A stretch of DNA of 30,362 nucleotides from CG2-30-44-17 sp964344725 (lineage in GTDB: Bacteria > Patescibacteriota > Gracilibacteria > UBA1369 > UBA12470). Numbering within the stretch: position 1 is the first letter of the stretch; every line of letters starts with the position of its first letter. Below the pieces are notes generated by a model. That model searched no databases. It saw only the letters and a list, made by a program, of their open reading frames with translations, and was not told the DNA's origin. The stretch spans positions 1 to 30,362 of the forward strand of contig CAYFOI010000018.1 of assembly GCA_964344725.1 (NCBI GenBank), written 5' to 3'. A program made the position numbers and the translations under genes. This document shows, piece by piece, positions 16,150 through 23,922 of the stretch.

Positions 16150-17038
16150 ATATTTAATAACAGGTGGAGCAGGATTCATAGGATCGCATCTAGCTGACAA
16201 GTTGCTTGCGCTAGGAAACGATGTGACAATTTTTGATAATTTCTCTACAGGCAAAGAAGAAAACGTCCCTAAAAAAGCAAAAATAATAAAAGGAGATATA
16301 TGTGATTTAAGCAAATTAAAGACAGCATCGGAGGGACAAGATGCAATACTTCATCACGCTGCCCAAGTCTCGGTACCAGTATCAATGGGGGATCCAGCAG
16401 AGACGCTAGAAATAAATGCAAAAGGTACGCTTAATGTATTAATTGCAGCAAAAGACAAACGAGTTAAAAAGGTAATATACGCAAGTTCAAGCGCTGTATA
16501 TGGGGACACGGAGAGATTGCCGATAATAGAAGAAGAAACACTCAAACCACTTTCACCATACGCAGTAGCAAAAGCATTGGGAGAGTACTACTGCCAAGTA
16601 TTCTCACGCCTGTACAATATAGATGTCACGATATTCAGATATTTCAACATATTCGGAGAAAGACAAGATCCGTCATCTCAATACTCTGGAGCAATAGCGA
16701 AGTTTATGAAATCCGCAAAAGAAGGGACAGAGATATCAATATACGGGAACGGAAAACAAACAAGAGACTTCATCCCGGTAAGCAAAGTGGTAGAAGCCAA
16801 CATAAGAGCTCTGAGTTTATCTGGAGTACAAATACTGAATATAGGAAGCGGTAATACGATAACAGTCAACAAACTTGCAGAGACGATAATTAAAGCACAA
16901 GGATCTAAATCTCAAATAAGCCATGTTGAAGAACGCAAAGGAGATATTAAGGATTCATGTGCTAATATCGAGAAGGCAAAAACAAAATTAGATTTTGTGC
17001 CAGAATACTCATTAGAAAAAGAGCTGCTCAAAATATGA
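16142..17038 (+). CDS. NAD-dependent sugar epimerase, UDP-GlcNAc/UDP-Glc 4-epimerase type
   Basis: The 298-residue extended SDR has 'GGAGFIGSH' (8-16), 'SSSAVYG' (115-121) and catalytic Y140 and K144. The segment 'FNIFGERQDPSSQYSGAI' resembles WbpP-type UDP-N-acetylhexosamine 4-epimerases, so it may make UDP-GalNAc or a related sugar. It lacks the residues typical of GDP-mannose dehydratases. It overlaps the preceding epimerase gene by eight bases and the flippase gene by four, showing tight translational coupling. The substrate is uncertain. Confidence 0.85.
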   Translation: MAKYLITGGAGFIGSHLADKLLALGNDVTIFDNFSTGKEENVPKKAKIIKGDICDLSKLKTASEGQDAILHHAAQVSVPVSMGDPAETLEINAKGTLNVLIAAKDKRVKKVIYASSSAVYGDTERLPIIEEETLKPLSPYAVAKALGEYYCQVFSRLYNIDVTIFRYFNIFGERQDPSSQYSGAIAKFMKSAKEGTEISIYGNGKQTRDFIPVSKVVEANIRALSLSGVQILNIGSGNTITVNKLAETIIKAQGSKSQISHVEERKGDIKDSCANIEKAKTKLDFVPEYSLEKELLKI

Positions 17039-18279
17039 ATGTACTAAAAGCAAAACTCGCAGAAATTCTGAAGCTAGACATAGAATATTTTTTTAAAAAT
17101 TCTATTAATTTAACATGGAGATATATATACCTTACAGGGCTGAGCGTAATAATGGGTGTCGTTTTTGCGAGGCTAGTTTCTAAAGAGGTTTATGGTAGTT
17201 ATCAGTTAGTTATGAGTTTCGTAGCAACGTTTGCATTTTTCGCGTTGCCAGGATTTAACAAGGGGATATGGGCGGATGGCACAAAAGGGATGGATGGCGT
17301 TTTGGATGTAGCAATCAAAAATAAAATTAAATGGGCTCTACTTGGCAGTATATGTTTGATAGCAATCAGCGCAAAATACTTCGCTGGTGGAGATATAATA
17401 TTGGGATCAGCGCTACTAGCTACAGCGATAACTTTCCCATTGGCTAAGGGAGGAGATATATGGATATCGTTTTTGGATCTAAAGAAGCGATTCAAGTTAA
17501 CGACAAAGCTTTCTCTGATATTTAATACACTCAGCAAAGCTCTAGTTATATTGACCATCATGGTCTTCGTGGAATCTTTGCTCTTCTTGGTGATAGCTAC
17601 AATGAGTTCACTAGCAATTATCAATTATATTGGGATGAAATTTGCCCAAAAACATCAAGAAAATAAAAAATATAGCAACGAAACCAAAAAATATGGATTT
17701 TTTCTGACAAAAATAGGGGTACTTAGGGATGTGTTACAAAGGATAGATAGTTTATTGATAGGGCTTATAATGGGGCCAACATATCTAGCGGTTTACTCAT
17801 TCGCAAAAATTATCCCAGACCAATTAGAAGGATTAATGTCGAGTGTAGGAAATGTCATAATCCCAAAATTAAACAAAAATAATCAGAAAGAAGTACAACA
17901 AAAGATTAAAAAGAATGCAATTTTAATCATAGTGGGGAGCATAGCGATGATAGTGGTAACGATATTGCTTACACCGATAGTCATAGAGACGTTATTTACA
18001 GATAAGTATGCAGATAGCGTTCTTTACTCTCAAATTATTACTGCAAGCATGACTTTTTATATGTTTGAAGTCCTTGTTTCTAGACTACTTATAGTCAACA
18101 AACACAAAAAACATATATTTATAGTAAATACAGTGATTCCTATATGCAGAAGTATAGCGATTGTTACAGGATTCATAATTAGCGGAATTATGGGAGTTGC
18201 AATAGCTCATATCGTATTTAGAATCATTGGATTTCTAGTGTATTCATTTGCAGCAAAAACATCTGTAAAACAAATTTGA
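17035..18279 (+). CDS. Wzx-like polysaccharide flippase (MOP superfamily)
   Basis: The 414-residue protein is hydrophobic almost throughout, with about twelve predicted membrane helices. It opens with an amphipathic stretch and a first helix containing 'ARLVSKEVYGSYQLVMSF', the usual pattern at the start of MOP-type lipid-linked oligosaccharide flippases. It should turn completed polyprenyl-pyrophosphate-linked units to the outer face. No Wzy polymerase is seen nearby. It starts within the stop of the epimerase gene (ATGA). After its stop comes a 15-nt AT-rich palindrome at 18283-18297, too weak to call as a terminator. Confidence 0.88.
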   Translation: MNVLKAKLAEILKLDIEYFFKNSINLTWRYIYLTGLSVIMGVVFARLVSKEVYGSYQLVMSFVATFAFFALPGFNKGIWADGTKGMDGVLDVAIKNKIKWALLGSICLIAISAKYFAGGDIILGSALLATAITFPLAKGGDIWISFLDLKKRFKLTTKLSLIFNTLSKALVILTIMVFVESLLFLVIATMSSLAIINYIGMKFAQKHQENKKYSNETKKYGFFLTKIGVLRDVLQRIDSLLIGLIMGPTYLAVYSFAKIIPDQLEGLMSSVGNVIIPKLNKNNQKEVQQKIKKNAILIIVGSIAMIVVTILLTPIVIETLFTDKYADSVLYSQIITASMTFYMFEVLVSRLLIVNKHKKHIFIVNTVIPICRSIAIVTGFIISGIMGVAIAHIVFRIIGFLVYSFAAKTSVKQI

Positions 18280-18328
18280 GTTTTTATAAGTTATAAACTA
18301 CACTAACCAAGCTTTTAACCATAAGAAG

Positions 18329-18847
18329 ATGACTACAGAAGAAGGCATAAAAATAGATTTTGGATGTGGAATAACTAAACCAGAAGGATATATAGGTATA
18401 GATATAAATCCAGATAGCGCAGCAGATATTTTACATAATTTAGAAGAAGTACCTTATCCATTCGAAGACAATAGTGCCATTGCAGTTAGATCAGATCATA
18501 ATATAGAGCATCTAGAAGATTTAGATACATTCTTGAAAGAATTACACAGAATATGTAAACCAGGAGCAGAAGTAACTCTTATATTCCCTCATTATTCAAG
18601 AAGTTGGTTCTCAACACAGCACAAAAGAGCTTATGGACTCAACATACTACGTGACTACCAGAAGGAGTTTGATGTGATTTCAAGGAAGTTTAATTATAAA
18701 CATTACACCTGGCGAAGTTGGTTCTGGCCGTTTTGCATAATTATTGATACGCTAGCCAATTTGAGTCCGAGATTTTGCGAAAGAGTTTGGTGTTACTGGT
18801 TTGGGGGGTTCGATTACGTGACAGTTAAGGCAAAAGTAAAAAAATAG
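18329..18847 (+). CDS. Small SAM-dependent methyltransferase-like protein
   Basis: This 172-residue protein begins almost directly with the SAM-binding motif, 'IKIDFGCGITKPEGYIGIDI' (7-26), followed by 'VPYPFEDNSAIAVRSDHNIE' and 'HLEDLDTFLKELHRICKPGA', as in the Methyltransf_11 group. It lacks the usual N-terminal helices, and its C-terminal half is aromatic and basic ('HYTWRSWFWPF'), which may suit a lipid-linked or membrane-near substrate. The substrate is unknown. It lies 4 nt before the radical SAM gene and probably works with it. Confidence 0.82.
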   Translation: MTTEEGIKIDFGCGITKPEGYIGIDINPDSAADILHNLEEVPYPFEDNSAIAVRSDHNIEHLEDLDTFLKELHRICKPGAEVTLIFPHYSRSWFSTQHKRAYGLNILRDYQKEFDVISRKFNYKHYTWRSWFWPFCIIIDTLANLSPRFCERVWCYWFGGFDYVTVKAKVKK

Positions 18848-18851
18848 TTTT

Positions 18852-20165
18852 GTGAAAATTGCAATTATAAATCCACCGGCCCCAGAAGGGGATTTGCTGC
18901 AAGGAAGATTCCGTCAACCACTCGGCCTTGCATGGATAACCTCGATTTTAAGAAATAAAAAGATTGATGTCGAATTAATAGACATGAATGCGCTTAGGCT
19001 AAAGGAAACTCCGATTATTGAAGGGGTAACGCACTTAATAGTTACAAGCTCACCGATAGATAGGTGGGAGACACCTTATCTCAATCTAGAAAATGTTTTC
19101 AAAATAATAAAAGAATATAAGAAAGCGGGAGTAACAACGATCCTTACAGGTCCGCATGGAACATTAACTCCGGATAAGATATTCAAAGGATGCCAAGAAA
19201 TCGATATCATAATCAAGGGAGAAGCAGAAGCCACAGTAAGTGAACTTTTCGAAAACCTAGACAACCTTGGTGCTGTTAAAGGCATCTCATACAGGACGGC
19301 AAATGGTATCCAAAATAACGAAAAAAGAGATTTAATAGAGGACCTAGATACATTGCCAATCCCTGCCTACGACCAATTGCCTATGGATAAGTATAAATAT
19401 AGTGTGTCGCAGGAACTCTTGCCATCACCGTTTACCATTATCGAAACGAGCAAAGGTTGTCCTTACAGATGCGTTTTTTGCCTGAAAGCGATGCACGGTG
19501 GTACAGTTTACAGAGTAAGATCTCCAGAAAACGTAATCAAAGAGCTCAAGTACCTAAAGAAAGAATTTGGTCTAAAATCTTTCTATACCCAGGATCTAGA
19601 ATTCACAATTGATAAAGAGCGTGTAATCAAAATCTGCAAGCTGATGATCGAAGAAGGCTTGAATTTAAATTGGGCATGCACATCAAGAGTCGGCGACGTC
19701 ACGGATGAGCTATTAGGTTGGATGAAAAAAGCTGGATGCAAGAGCATATCTTTCGGGATTGAATCACTTTCTAAGAAGATACTAAATAATGTAAAAAAAG
19801 GAACAACTCCGGAGATGATCAAAAACGCACTGGAACTTTGCAAAAAACATGGTATCTACTTTAATAGATTTTATACACAAGGACATCTCGGTGAGACCAA
19901 AAAAACAATGGAAGATTCGTTAAGAATGGCACTCAAATACAAAATCCCACACCCGCTAGATAGAGGGGCAAAAATTATTCCATACCCAGGGACAGAAGTT
20001 TACGAGCAAGCTAAAAAAGAAGGATTGATAAAAGAAGGAACATGGGAAGAGATAGGCAGTTTGGCGGGAAAAGTTGGAACAGAAGAGGGCTATGATAAGC
20101 CGACATTAAAGAGTCTATACTACTTTTTATTATTAAGATTAAAAGGAATTTCAAAAAAAGATTAA
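18852..20165 (+). CDS. Radical SAM enzyme with N-terminal cobalamin-binding-like domain
   Basis: The 437-residue protein has an N-terminal B12-binding-like Rossmann domain (about 1-140, 'INPPAPEG' at the start, 'ILTGPHGTLTP' at 97-107) and then a radical SAM barrel with the cluster-binding cysteines C203, C207 and C210 in 'CPYRCVFC'. The usual cobalamin-ligating DXHXXG is not seen, as in many B12 radical SAM proteins that bind the cofactor base-off. Members of this class methylate unreactive carbons or rearrange rings. The position between two methyltransferase-like genes in a glycan operon suggests modification of a sugar or lipid carrier; this is inference. The start is GTG at 18852. Confidence 0.88.
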   Translation: MKIAIINPPAPEGDLLQGRFRQPLGLAWITSILRNKKIDVELIDMNALRLKETPIIEGVTHLIVTSSPIDRWETPYLNLENVFKIIKEYKKAGVTTILTGPHGTLTPDKIFKGCQEIDIIIKGEAEATVSELFENLDNLGAVKGISYRTANGIQNNEKRDLIEDLDTLPIPAYDQLPMDKYKYSVSQELLPSPFTIIETSKGCPYRCVFCLKAMHGGTVYRVRSPENVIKELKYLKKEFGLKSFYTQDLEFTIDKERVIKICKLMIEEGLNLNWACTSRVGDVTDELLGWMKKAGCKSISFGIESLSKKILNNVKKGTTPEMIKNALELCKKHGIYFNRFYTQGHLGETKKTMEDSLRMALKYKIPHPLDRGAKIIPYPGTEVYEQAKKEGLIKEGTWEEIGSLAGKVGTEEGYDKPTLKSLYYFLLLRLKGISKKD

Positions 20166-20168
20166 ATT

Positions 20169-20822
20169 ATGAAAAAAGCTTTAGAAAATTGGCTGACAAA
20201 AAAACTTACAACACCTGATTTAGACAGATTCTTGAAGAAGCACAAATCAGATGCAAAAACGTTGGTTGTAAACTGCAACGATTCGCCATATCAACATTAT
20301 TTCAAGAATAGAGTTACTGTTGATGATAAAGGCGAAAGGGGTGCACAAAAAGTTGATTATTACAATATGCCATTTGAAGATGAAGCTTTTGAAGTTGTAC
20401 TTTGTACCGGACTATTAGAACATTTGGAAGAACCAGCAGAAGCCCTAAAAGAGATGAAAAGAGTACTCAAAAAAGGAGGTAGAATTTTCATTGGTGCATC
20501 ATCAGCATTTTCGATACACGATGCGCCTCATGACTTTTTTCACTTTACTCCGTATGGACTCGAATACATTTTAAAGAAGCAAGGTTGGCAAAATATAGAA
20601 GTTAAAGGATCTTGCAGTACAATGAAAACTATAGGGATACTACTTCAAAGAATAGCTTTTCAAACTAAAACATGGATACCAATAAGAGCCATGATATTCT
20701 TAATAGCAAAGGTTATACCTTATACGCAGGTTTTTATAGGCAAAGAATATGGAGACATAAGGCATGACGTTAGAGTAGAACACTTGCTTAGCTCAAATGT
20801 TCATGCATCGGCAGAGCGATAA
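20169..20822 (+). CDS. Methyltransferase-fold protein with a degenerate SAM motif
   Basis: The 217-residue protein has the later parts of a Methyltransf_11 fold ('MPFEDEAFEVVLCTGLLEHL', 'EMKRVLKKGGRIFIGA', 'DFFHFTPYGLEYIL'). In place of the glycine-rich motif I (E/D-X-G-X-G) it has 'TLVVNCNDSPYQHYF' (31-45), without the glycines. It may bind SAM poorly or have another role; this type of variant is often annotated as methyltransferase anyway. It starts 3 nt after the radical SAM gene and forms a three-gene cassette with it and the methyltransferase before it. Confidence 0.8.
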   Translation: MKKALENWLTKKLTTPDLDRFLKKHKSDAKTLVVNCNDSPYQHYFKNRVTVDDKGERGAQKVDYYNMPFEDEAFEVVLCTGLLEHLEEPAEALKEMKRVLKKGGRIFIGASSAFSIHDAPHDFFHFTPYGLEYILKKQGWQNIEVKGSCSTMKTIGILLQRIAFQTKTWIPIRAMIFLIAKVIPYTQVFIGKEYGDIRHDVRVEHLLSSNVHASAER

Positions 20823-20859
20823 AAAAACACTAAATAGGATTTAAAACTTATTTAAAATT

Positions 20860-21834
20860 ATGAAAACAGCTTTAATAACAGGAATAACAGGACAAGACGG
20901 ATCTTATCTAGCAGAACTTCTACTAGAGAAAGGTTATAAAGTCTATGGATTGGCAAGAAGGTGCAGTACTCCGAATTACGGAAGGATAGAACATTTGATA
21001 GACAAAATAGAGATTATAGATGGGGATTTATTGGATACAGGATCATTGATTAGAGTTTTGAATGAAGCTCAACCTGAAGAGGTTTACAATTTGGCAGCTC
21101 AATCTTTTGTGGAAGTGTCGTTCAAAGAGCCTATATTGACAGGAGAGGTAACAGCCATGGGAGCGCTAAGAATGCTTGAAGCAATCAGACTTACCAACCC
21201 TGAAATCAAATTTTACCAAGCATCTTCGAGTGAAATGTTTGGAAAAGTACGAGAGACTCCTCAAAATGAAATGACACCGTTCCACCCTAGAAGTCCTTAT
21301 GGTATTGCTAAAGTATATGCACACTATTGCGCTATGAACTATCGTGAAAGTTACGGTATGTTTGCATGCGGAGGGATCCTCTTCAACCACGAGTCTCCTA
21401 GACGAGGCCTAGAGTTTGTAACTAGGAAAATATCTGACGGAGTTGCGAGAATACATCTTGGGATAGCAGACAAAATTAGTCTTGGCAATATGGACGCGAG
21501 ACGTGATTGGGGATTCGCTGGAGATTATGTCAAAGCAATGTGGATGATGCTTCAGCAAGACGAACCTCAAGATTATGTTATTGCGACAGGAGAAACTCAC
21601 AGCGTAGAAGAGTTCGTACAAAAAGCTTTTAAATCAATAGGCATTGAGGATTGGCAAAATCACATAGAGCAAAACGAAAAATATATGAGGCCAGCAGAGG
21701 TTGATTATCTAATAGGAGATTGCTCAAAAGCTAAACAAGAGCTTGGATGGGAACAAAAAATGGGCTTTGACGAGCTTGTTGAAACAATGGTGAAAGCAGA
21801 TATAGATCGCTTGAAGCATAAATATGACAAATAA
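20860..21834 (+). CDS. gmd: GDP-mannose 4,6-dehydratase
   Basis: Gmd converts GDP-D-mannose to GDP-4-keto-6-deoxy-D-mannose with an NADP cofactor. The 324 residues begin 'ALITGITGQDGSYLAELLLE' (4-23), the family hallmark, and hold the catalytic set S124-E125 with Y147 and K151 ('YGIAK'). 'NHESPRRGLEFVTRKI' and 'GNMDARRDWGFAGDYV' are typical of Gmd. Length is normal. The next gene, a reductase-like SDR, overlaps by 11 bases, and a DegT aminotransferase lies upstream in the operon; either could use the keto sugar. Confidence 0.96.
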   Translation: MKTALITGITGQDGSYLAELLLEKGYKVYGLARRCSTPNYGRIEHLIDKIEIIDGDLLDTGSLIRVLNEAQPEEVYNLAAQSFVEVSFKEPILTGEVTAMGALRMLEAIRLTNPEIKFYQASSSEMFGKVRETPQNEMTPFHPRSPYGIAKVYAHYCAMNYRESYGMFACGGILFNHESPRRGLEFVTRKISDGVARIHLGIADKISLGNMDARRDWGFAGDYVKAMWMMLQQDEPQDYVIATGETHSVEEFVQKAFKSIGIEDWQNHIEQNEKYMRPAEVDYLIGDCSKAKQELGWEQKMGFDELVETMVKADIDRLKHKYDK

Positions 21835-22720
21835 AGTATTAGTTACTGGAGGGTCAGGCTTTATAGGGACAAACCTTGTAATAGAATTAAAAAAACAAGG
21901 CTACGAAGTTGTGAATTTAAGTAAACATGACTCTCAAATAGAAGTTGAGACTATCAAACTCGATTTGATAGAAGACGATTTAAGCGAACTAGATAATCAT
22001 AAGTTCGATTATGTTATTCATCTTGCAGCAATTAGCAGTATAAAAAACTCGAGAGGCAAAGAAGAGGAAACAATGCAGATTAATCTAGATGGGACCAAAA
22101 AACTGCTTGCCTATTTTGAAGACAAAAAACTAAAAAAATTCATACTGATGTCGAGCGTAACAGTATATGACGAGACATCTTTAGAAATGACAGAAAACAC
22201 AGATGAATTAATAGGAGATACAGCAAATGTATACTCTTATTCAAAATTGCTAGCTGAAGAAGAATGCAAAAAACACGAAAACAAGTTGTTGCTGCTGGTT
22301 TTTAGACTAGCAAATGCCTATGGCCCTTATCAAAGAATTGGAGCAACGCCAAACCTAATACCCCAAGTCATCTCGCAAGCACTTAAGCAAGGCAAAATAG
22401 AGATATATAACGGCTCATTCGCTCGAGATTTTATATACGTTTCAGATGTAGTAGATGCAATTATTTTAGGAATGAAGGCGGATTATACAGGTACTTTGAA
22501 CTTAGGGACGGGAAAGTCAACGAAGGTGGGAAATATAGCAAAAATTATCCAGTCAGAACTGGGCGGTATCGAAGTAGTAGATTTACAGAAGAAAATAGAT
22601 GCGCCTTTGGAGCTTGTGCCAAACATAACTCTAATCCAAGATGAGCTTCAATGGAGGCCAAAAACCACACTAAAAGACGGCCTAAAGGAGACAATTAAGT
22701 ACTACAAAAATAATATCTAG
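21824..22720 (+). CDS. NAD(P)-dependent sugar reductase/epimerase, likely GDP-4-keto-6-deoxymannose reductase
   Basis: The 298-residue extended SDR has 'GGSGFIGTN' (9-17) and catalytic Y137 and K141 in 'YSYSK', with 'MSSVTVYD' in place of the usual 'SSSxVYG'. The overlap of 11 bases with gmd suggests it reduces the Gmd product to GDP-rhamnose (RMD-like), or epimerises and reduces it to GDP-fucose (Fcl-like). Sequence alone does not settle which. It closes the thirteen-gene rightward operon and its last four bases overlap the convergent RmlC-like gene. Confidence 0.82.
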   Translation: MTNKVLVTGGSGFIGTNLVIELKKQGYEVVNLSKHDSQIEVETIKLDLIEDDLSELDNHKFDYVIHLAAISSIKNSRGKEEETMQINLDGTKKLLAYFEDKKLKKFILMSSVTVYDETSLEMTENTDELIGDTANVYSYSKLLAEEECKKHENKLLLLVFRLANAYGPYQRIGATPNLIPQVISQALKQGKIEIYNGSFARDFIYVSDVVDAIILGMKADYTGTLNLGTGKSTKVGNIAKIIQSELGGIEVVDLQKKIDAPLELVPNITLIQDELQWRPKTTLKDGLKETIKYYKNNI

Positions 22721-23247
22721 CCTTGTTGTATTTCCCAGAATCCCTCTCCAAACTCTTCAGGAGGCAGTCTATGCTCATCGGCCGCTTCAGGGTCGAAGTT
22801 TTGGTTTACCATATATATCAGATCAGCTTCATTTGGCCATAAATTTGCAACCCCATGAAGAACTCCGCGTGGGATAAATAGAAGAGCGGCTTTGCCATTA
22901 CCCATGACAAATCGCATAGTCACCTCGTAAGTAGAGGAATCTTCGCGCAAGTCCTTAAGCCCAACCAGGACTTTGCTTGTAGGAGGTACAAACCATAAAT
23001 CATCCTGATTCCTATGGTAATGACCAGCCTTAATTGCTCCAGTAGTAAGTTGAGAATAATTTATTTGTTTGATTTCGAAACCATCGAATCCGTCAGGAGT
23101 CCCTCCGTTTGCTCTAATAATCTCAGAAAAACTCCCCCCGCAGTCCATAAACCTCTTAAGCTCTACGAGCTTTACACCGTCAATTGTAGGTTTTTTGCTG
23201 TAGTCTTGGACAGAAGACTTGCCCTTATATTGATCGCCAATTTTCAT
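22717..23247 (-). CDS. RmlC-like dTDP-4-keto-sugar 3,5-epimerase (cupin)
   Basis: The 176-residue protein matches the RmlC-like cupin fold: 'GAIKAGHYHRNQ' (70-81) aligns with the 'GVLRGLHYQ' strand and places H76 as the catalytic base, followed by 'KVLVGLKDLREDSSTY' and 'LFIPRGVLHGVANL'. Typical RmlC enzymes have Arg two residues before that His; here the segment is KAGH, so the substrate may differ. It epimerises nucleotide-linked 4-keto sugars in the cytoplasm, but no RmlA, B or D is in the window. A 13-bp palindrome (AGGTTA-T-TAACCT, 23255-23267) lies just before its start. Confidence 0.85.
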   Translation of the reverse strand: MKIGDQYKGKSSVQDYSKKPTIDGVKLVELKRFMDCGGSFSEIIRANGGTPDGFDGFEIKQINYSQLTTGAIKAGHYHRNQDDLWFVPPTSKVLVGLKDLREDSSTYEVTMRFVMGNGKAALLFIPRGVLHGVANLWPNEADLIYMVNQNFDPEAADEHRLPPEEFGEGFWEIQQG

Positions 23248-23304
23248 AGGTATAAGGTTATTAACCTAGGCAAGCTTAGCAGGTATGCCTATATGAATGC
23301 AATA

Positions 23305-23313
23305 TGGTATATT
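23305..23313 (+). promoter_or_regulatory. Candidate extended -10 promoter for the acyltransferase operon
   Basis: TGGTATATT fits an extended -10 element (TG-N-TATAAT). Transcription would start near 23320, leaving only about 15 nt before the ATG at 23335. No good -35 box is seen. Confidence 0.35.
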
Positions 23314-23334
23314 ACTGCTGCTTAATTTGCTTGT

Positions 23335-23922
23335 ATGAAAACAATTATAAGATCAATCATTTACGCAATTTCGTTCGTAATATTATTGCCACTTACAATA
23401 TTAAGTGCGCTACACCTGATATCATTTGAAAATGCTGGAATAATTGTAAGTTTAGTGCCAACACAACTGGGAGTTTTCTTAAGACGTGTATGGTACAAAA
23501 TGTTCCTTGCAAAATGCGGAAAAAATCTATTTGTTGATTTTCTCGGAGTAATAATTACAAAGAAAGCCGAAGTTGGAAACAATGTATATGTAGGAAAAAA
23601 TTCATTTGTAGGAGCATGTGTGGTAGGAGATGACGTTGTGATATCGCACAACTGCTCAATATTTAGTGGGAAAAACCAACATACATTTTATAGAGAGAAC
23701 ACTATAGCGTCTCAGATGGGCAAGGCACTGACCAACAAATCTAGGCTTAAAATTGGCAAAGACTGCTTCATAGGACACAATAGTGTCATTGCTAATGATC
23801 TCGCAAAGGGGGTAGTGGTTGGTGCATTAACATTTGTTAACAAACCATTCGAACCTTATTCAGTAATAGGTGGTGTGCCAGCAAAATTCTTGAAATCTCG
23901 ACCTAAAAAAGATTCAAAATGA
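23335..23922 (+). CDS. Hexapeptide-repeat (left-handed beta-helix) acyltransferase
   Basis: The 195-residue protein has one or two N-terminal hydrophobic segments (about 5-27 and 32-52). From residue 70 come imperfect hexapeptide repeats ('AEVGNNVYVGKNSFVG', 'IGKDCFIGHNSVIA'), a His-containing loop ('KNQHTFYRENTI') and the typical closing 'SVIGGVPAKFLKSRP'. Such enzymes O- or N-acetylate sugars using acetyl-CoA. The N-terminal membrane anchor places it at the inner membrane. It overlaps the following GT4 gene by four bases (ATGA), so it probably decorates the glycan that enzyme helps build. Confidence 0.88.
   Translation: MKTIIRSIIYAISFVILLPLTILSALHLISFENAGIIVSLVPTQLGVFLRRVWYKMFLAKCGKNLFVDFLGVIITKKAEVGNNVYVGKNSFVGACVVGDDVVISHNCSIFSGKNQHTFYRENTIASQMGKALTNKSRLKIGKDCFIGHNSVIANDLAKGVVVGALTFVNKPFEPYSVIGGVPAKFLKSRPKKDSK

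Noticed and set aside
18283..18297. Palindrome TTTATAA-G-TTATAAA after the flippase as a terminator
   Set aside because: The stem is all A-T, has a one-base centre and lacks a following T-run; it is more likely AT-rich spacer or part of a promoter.
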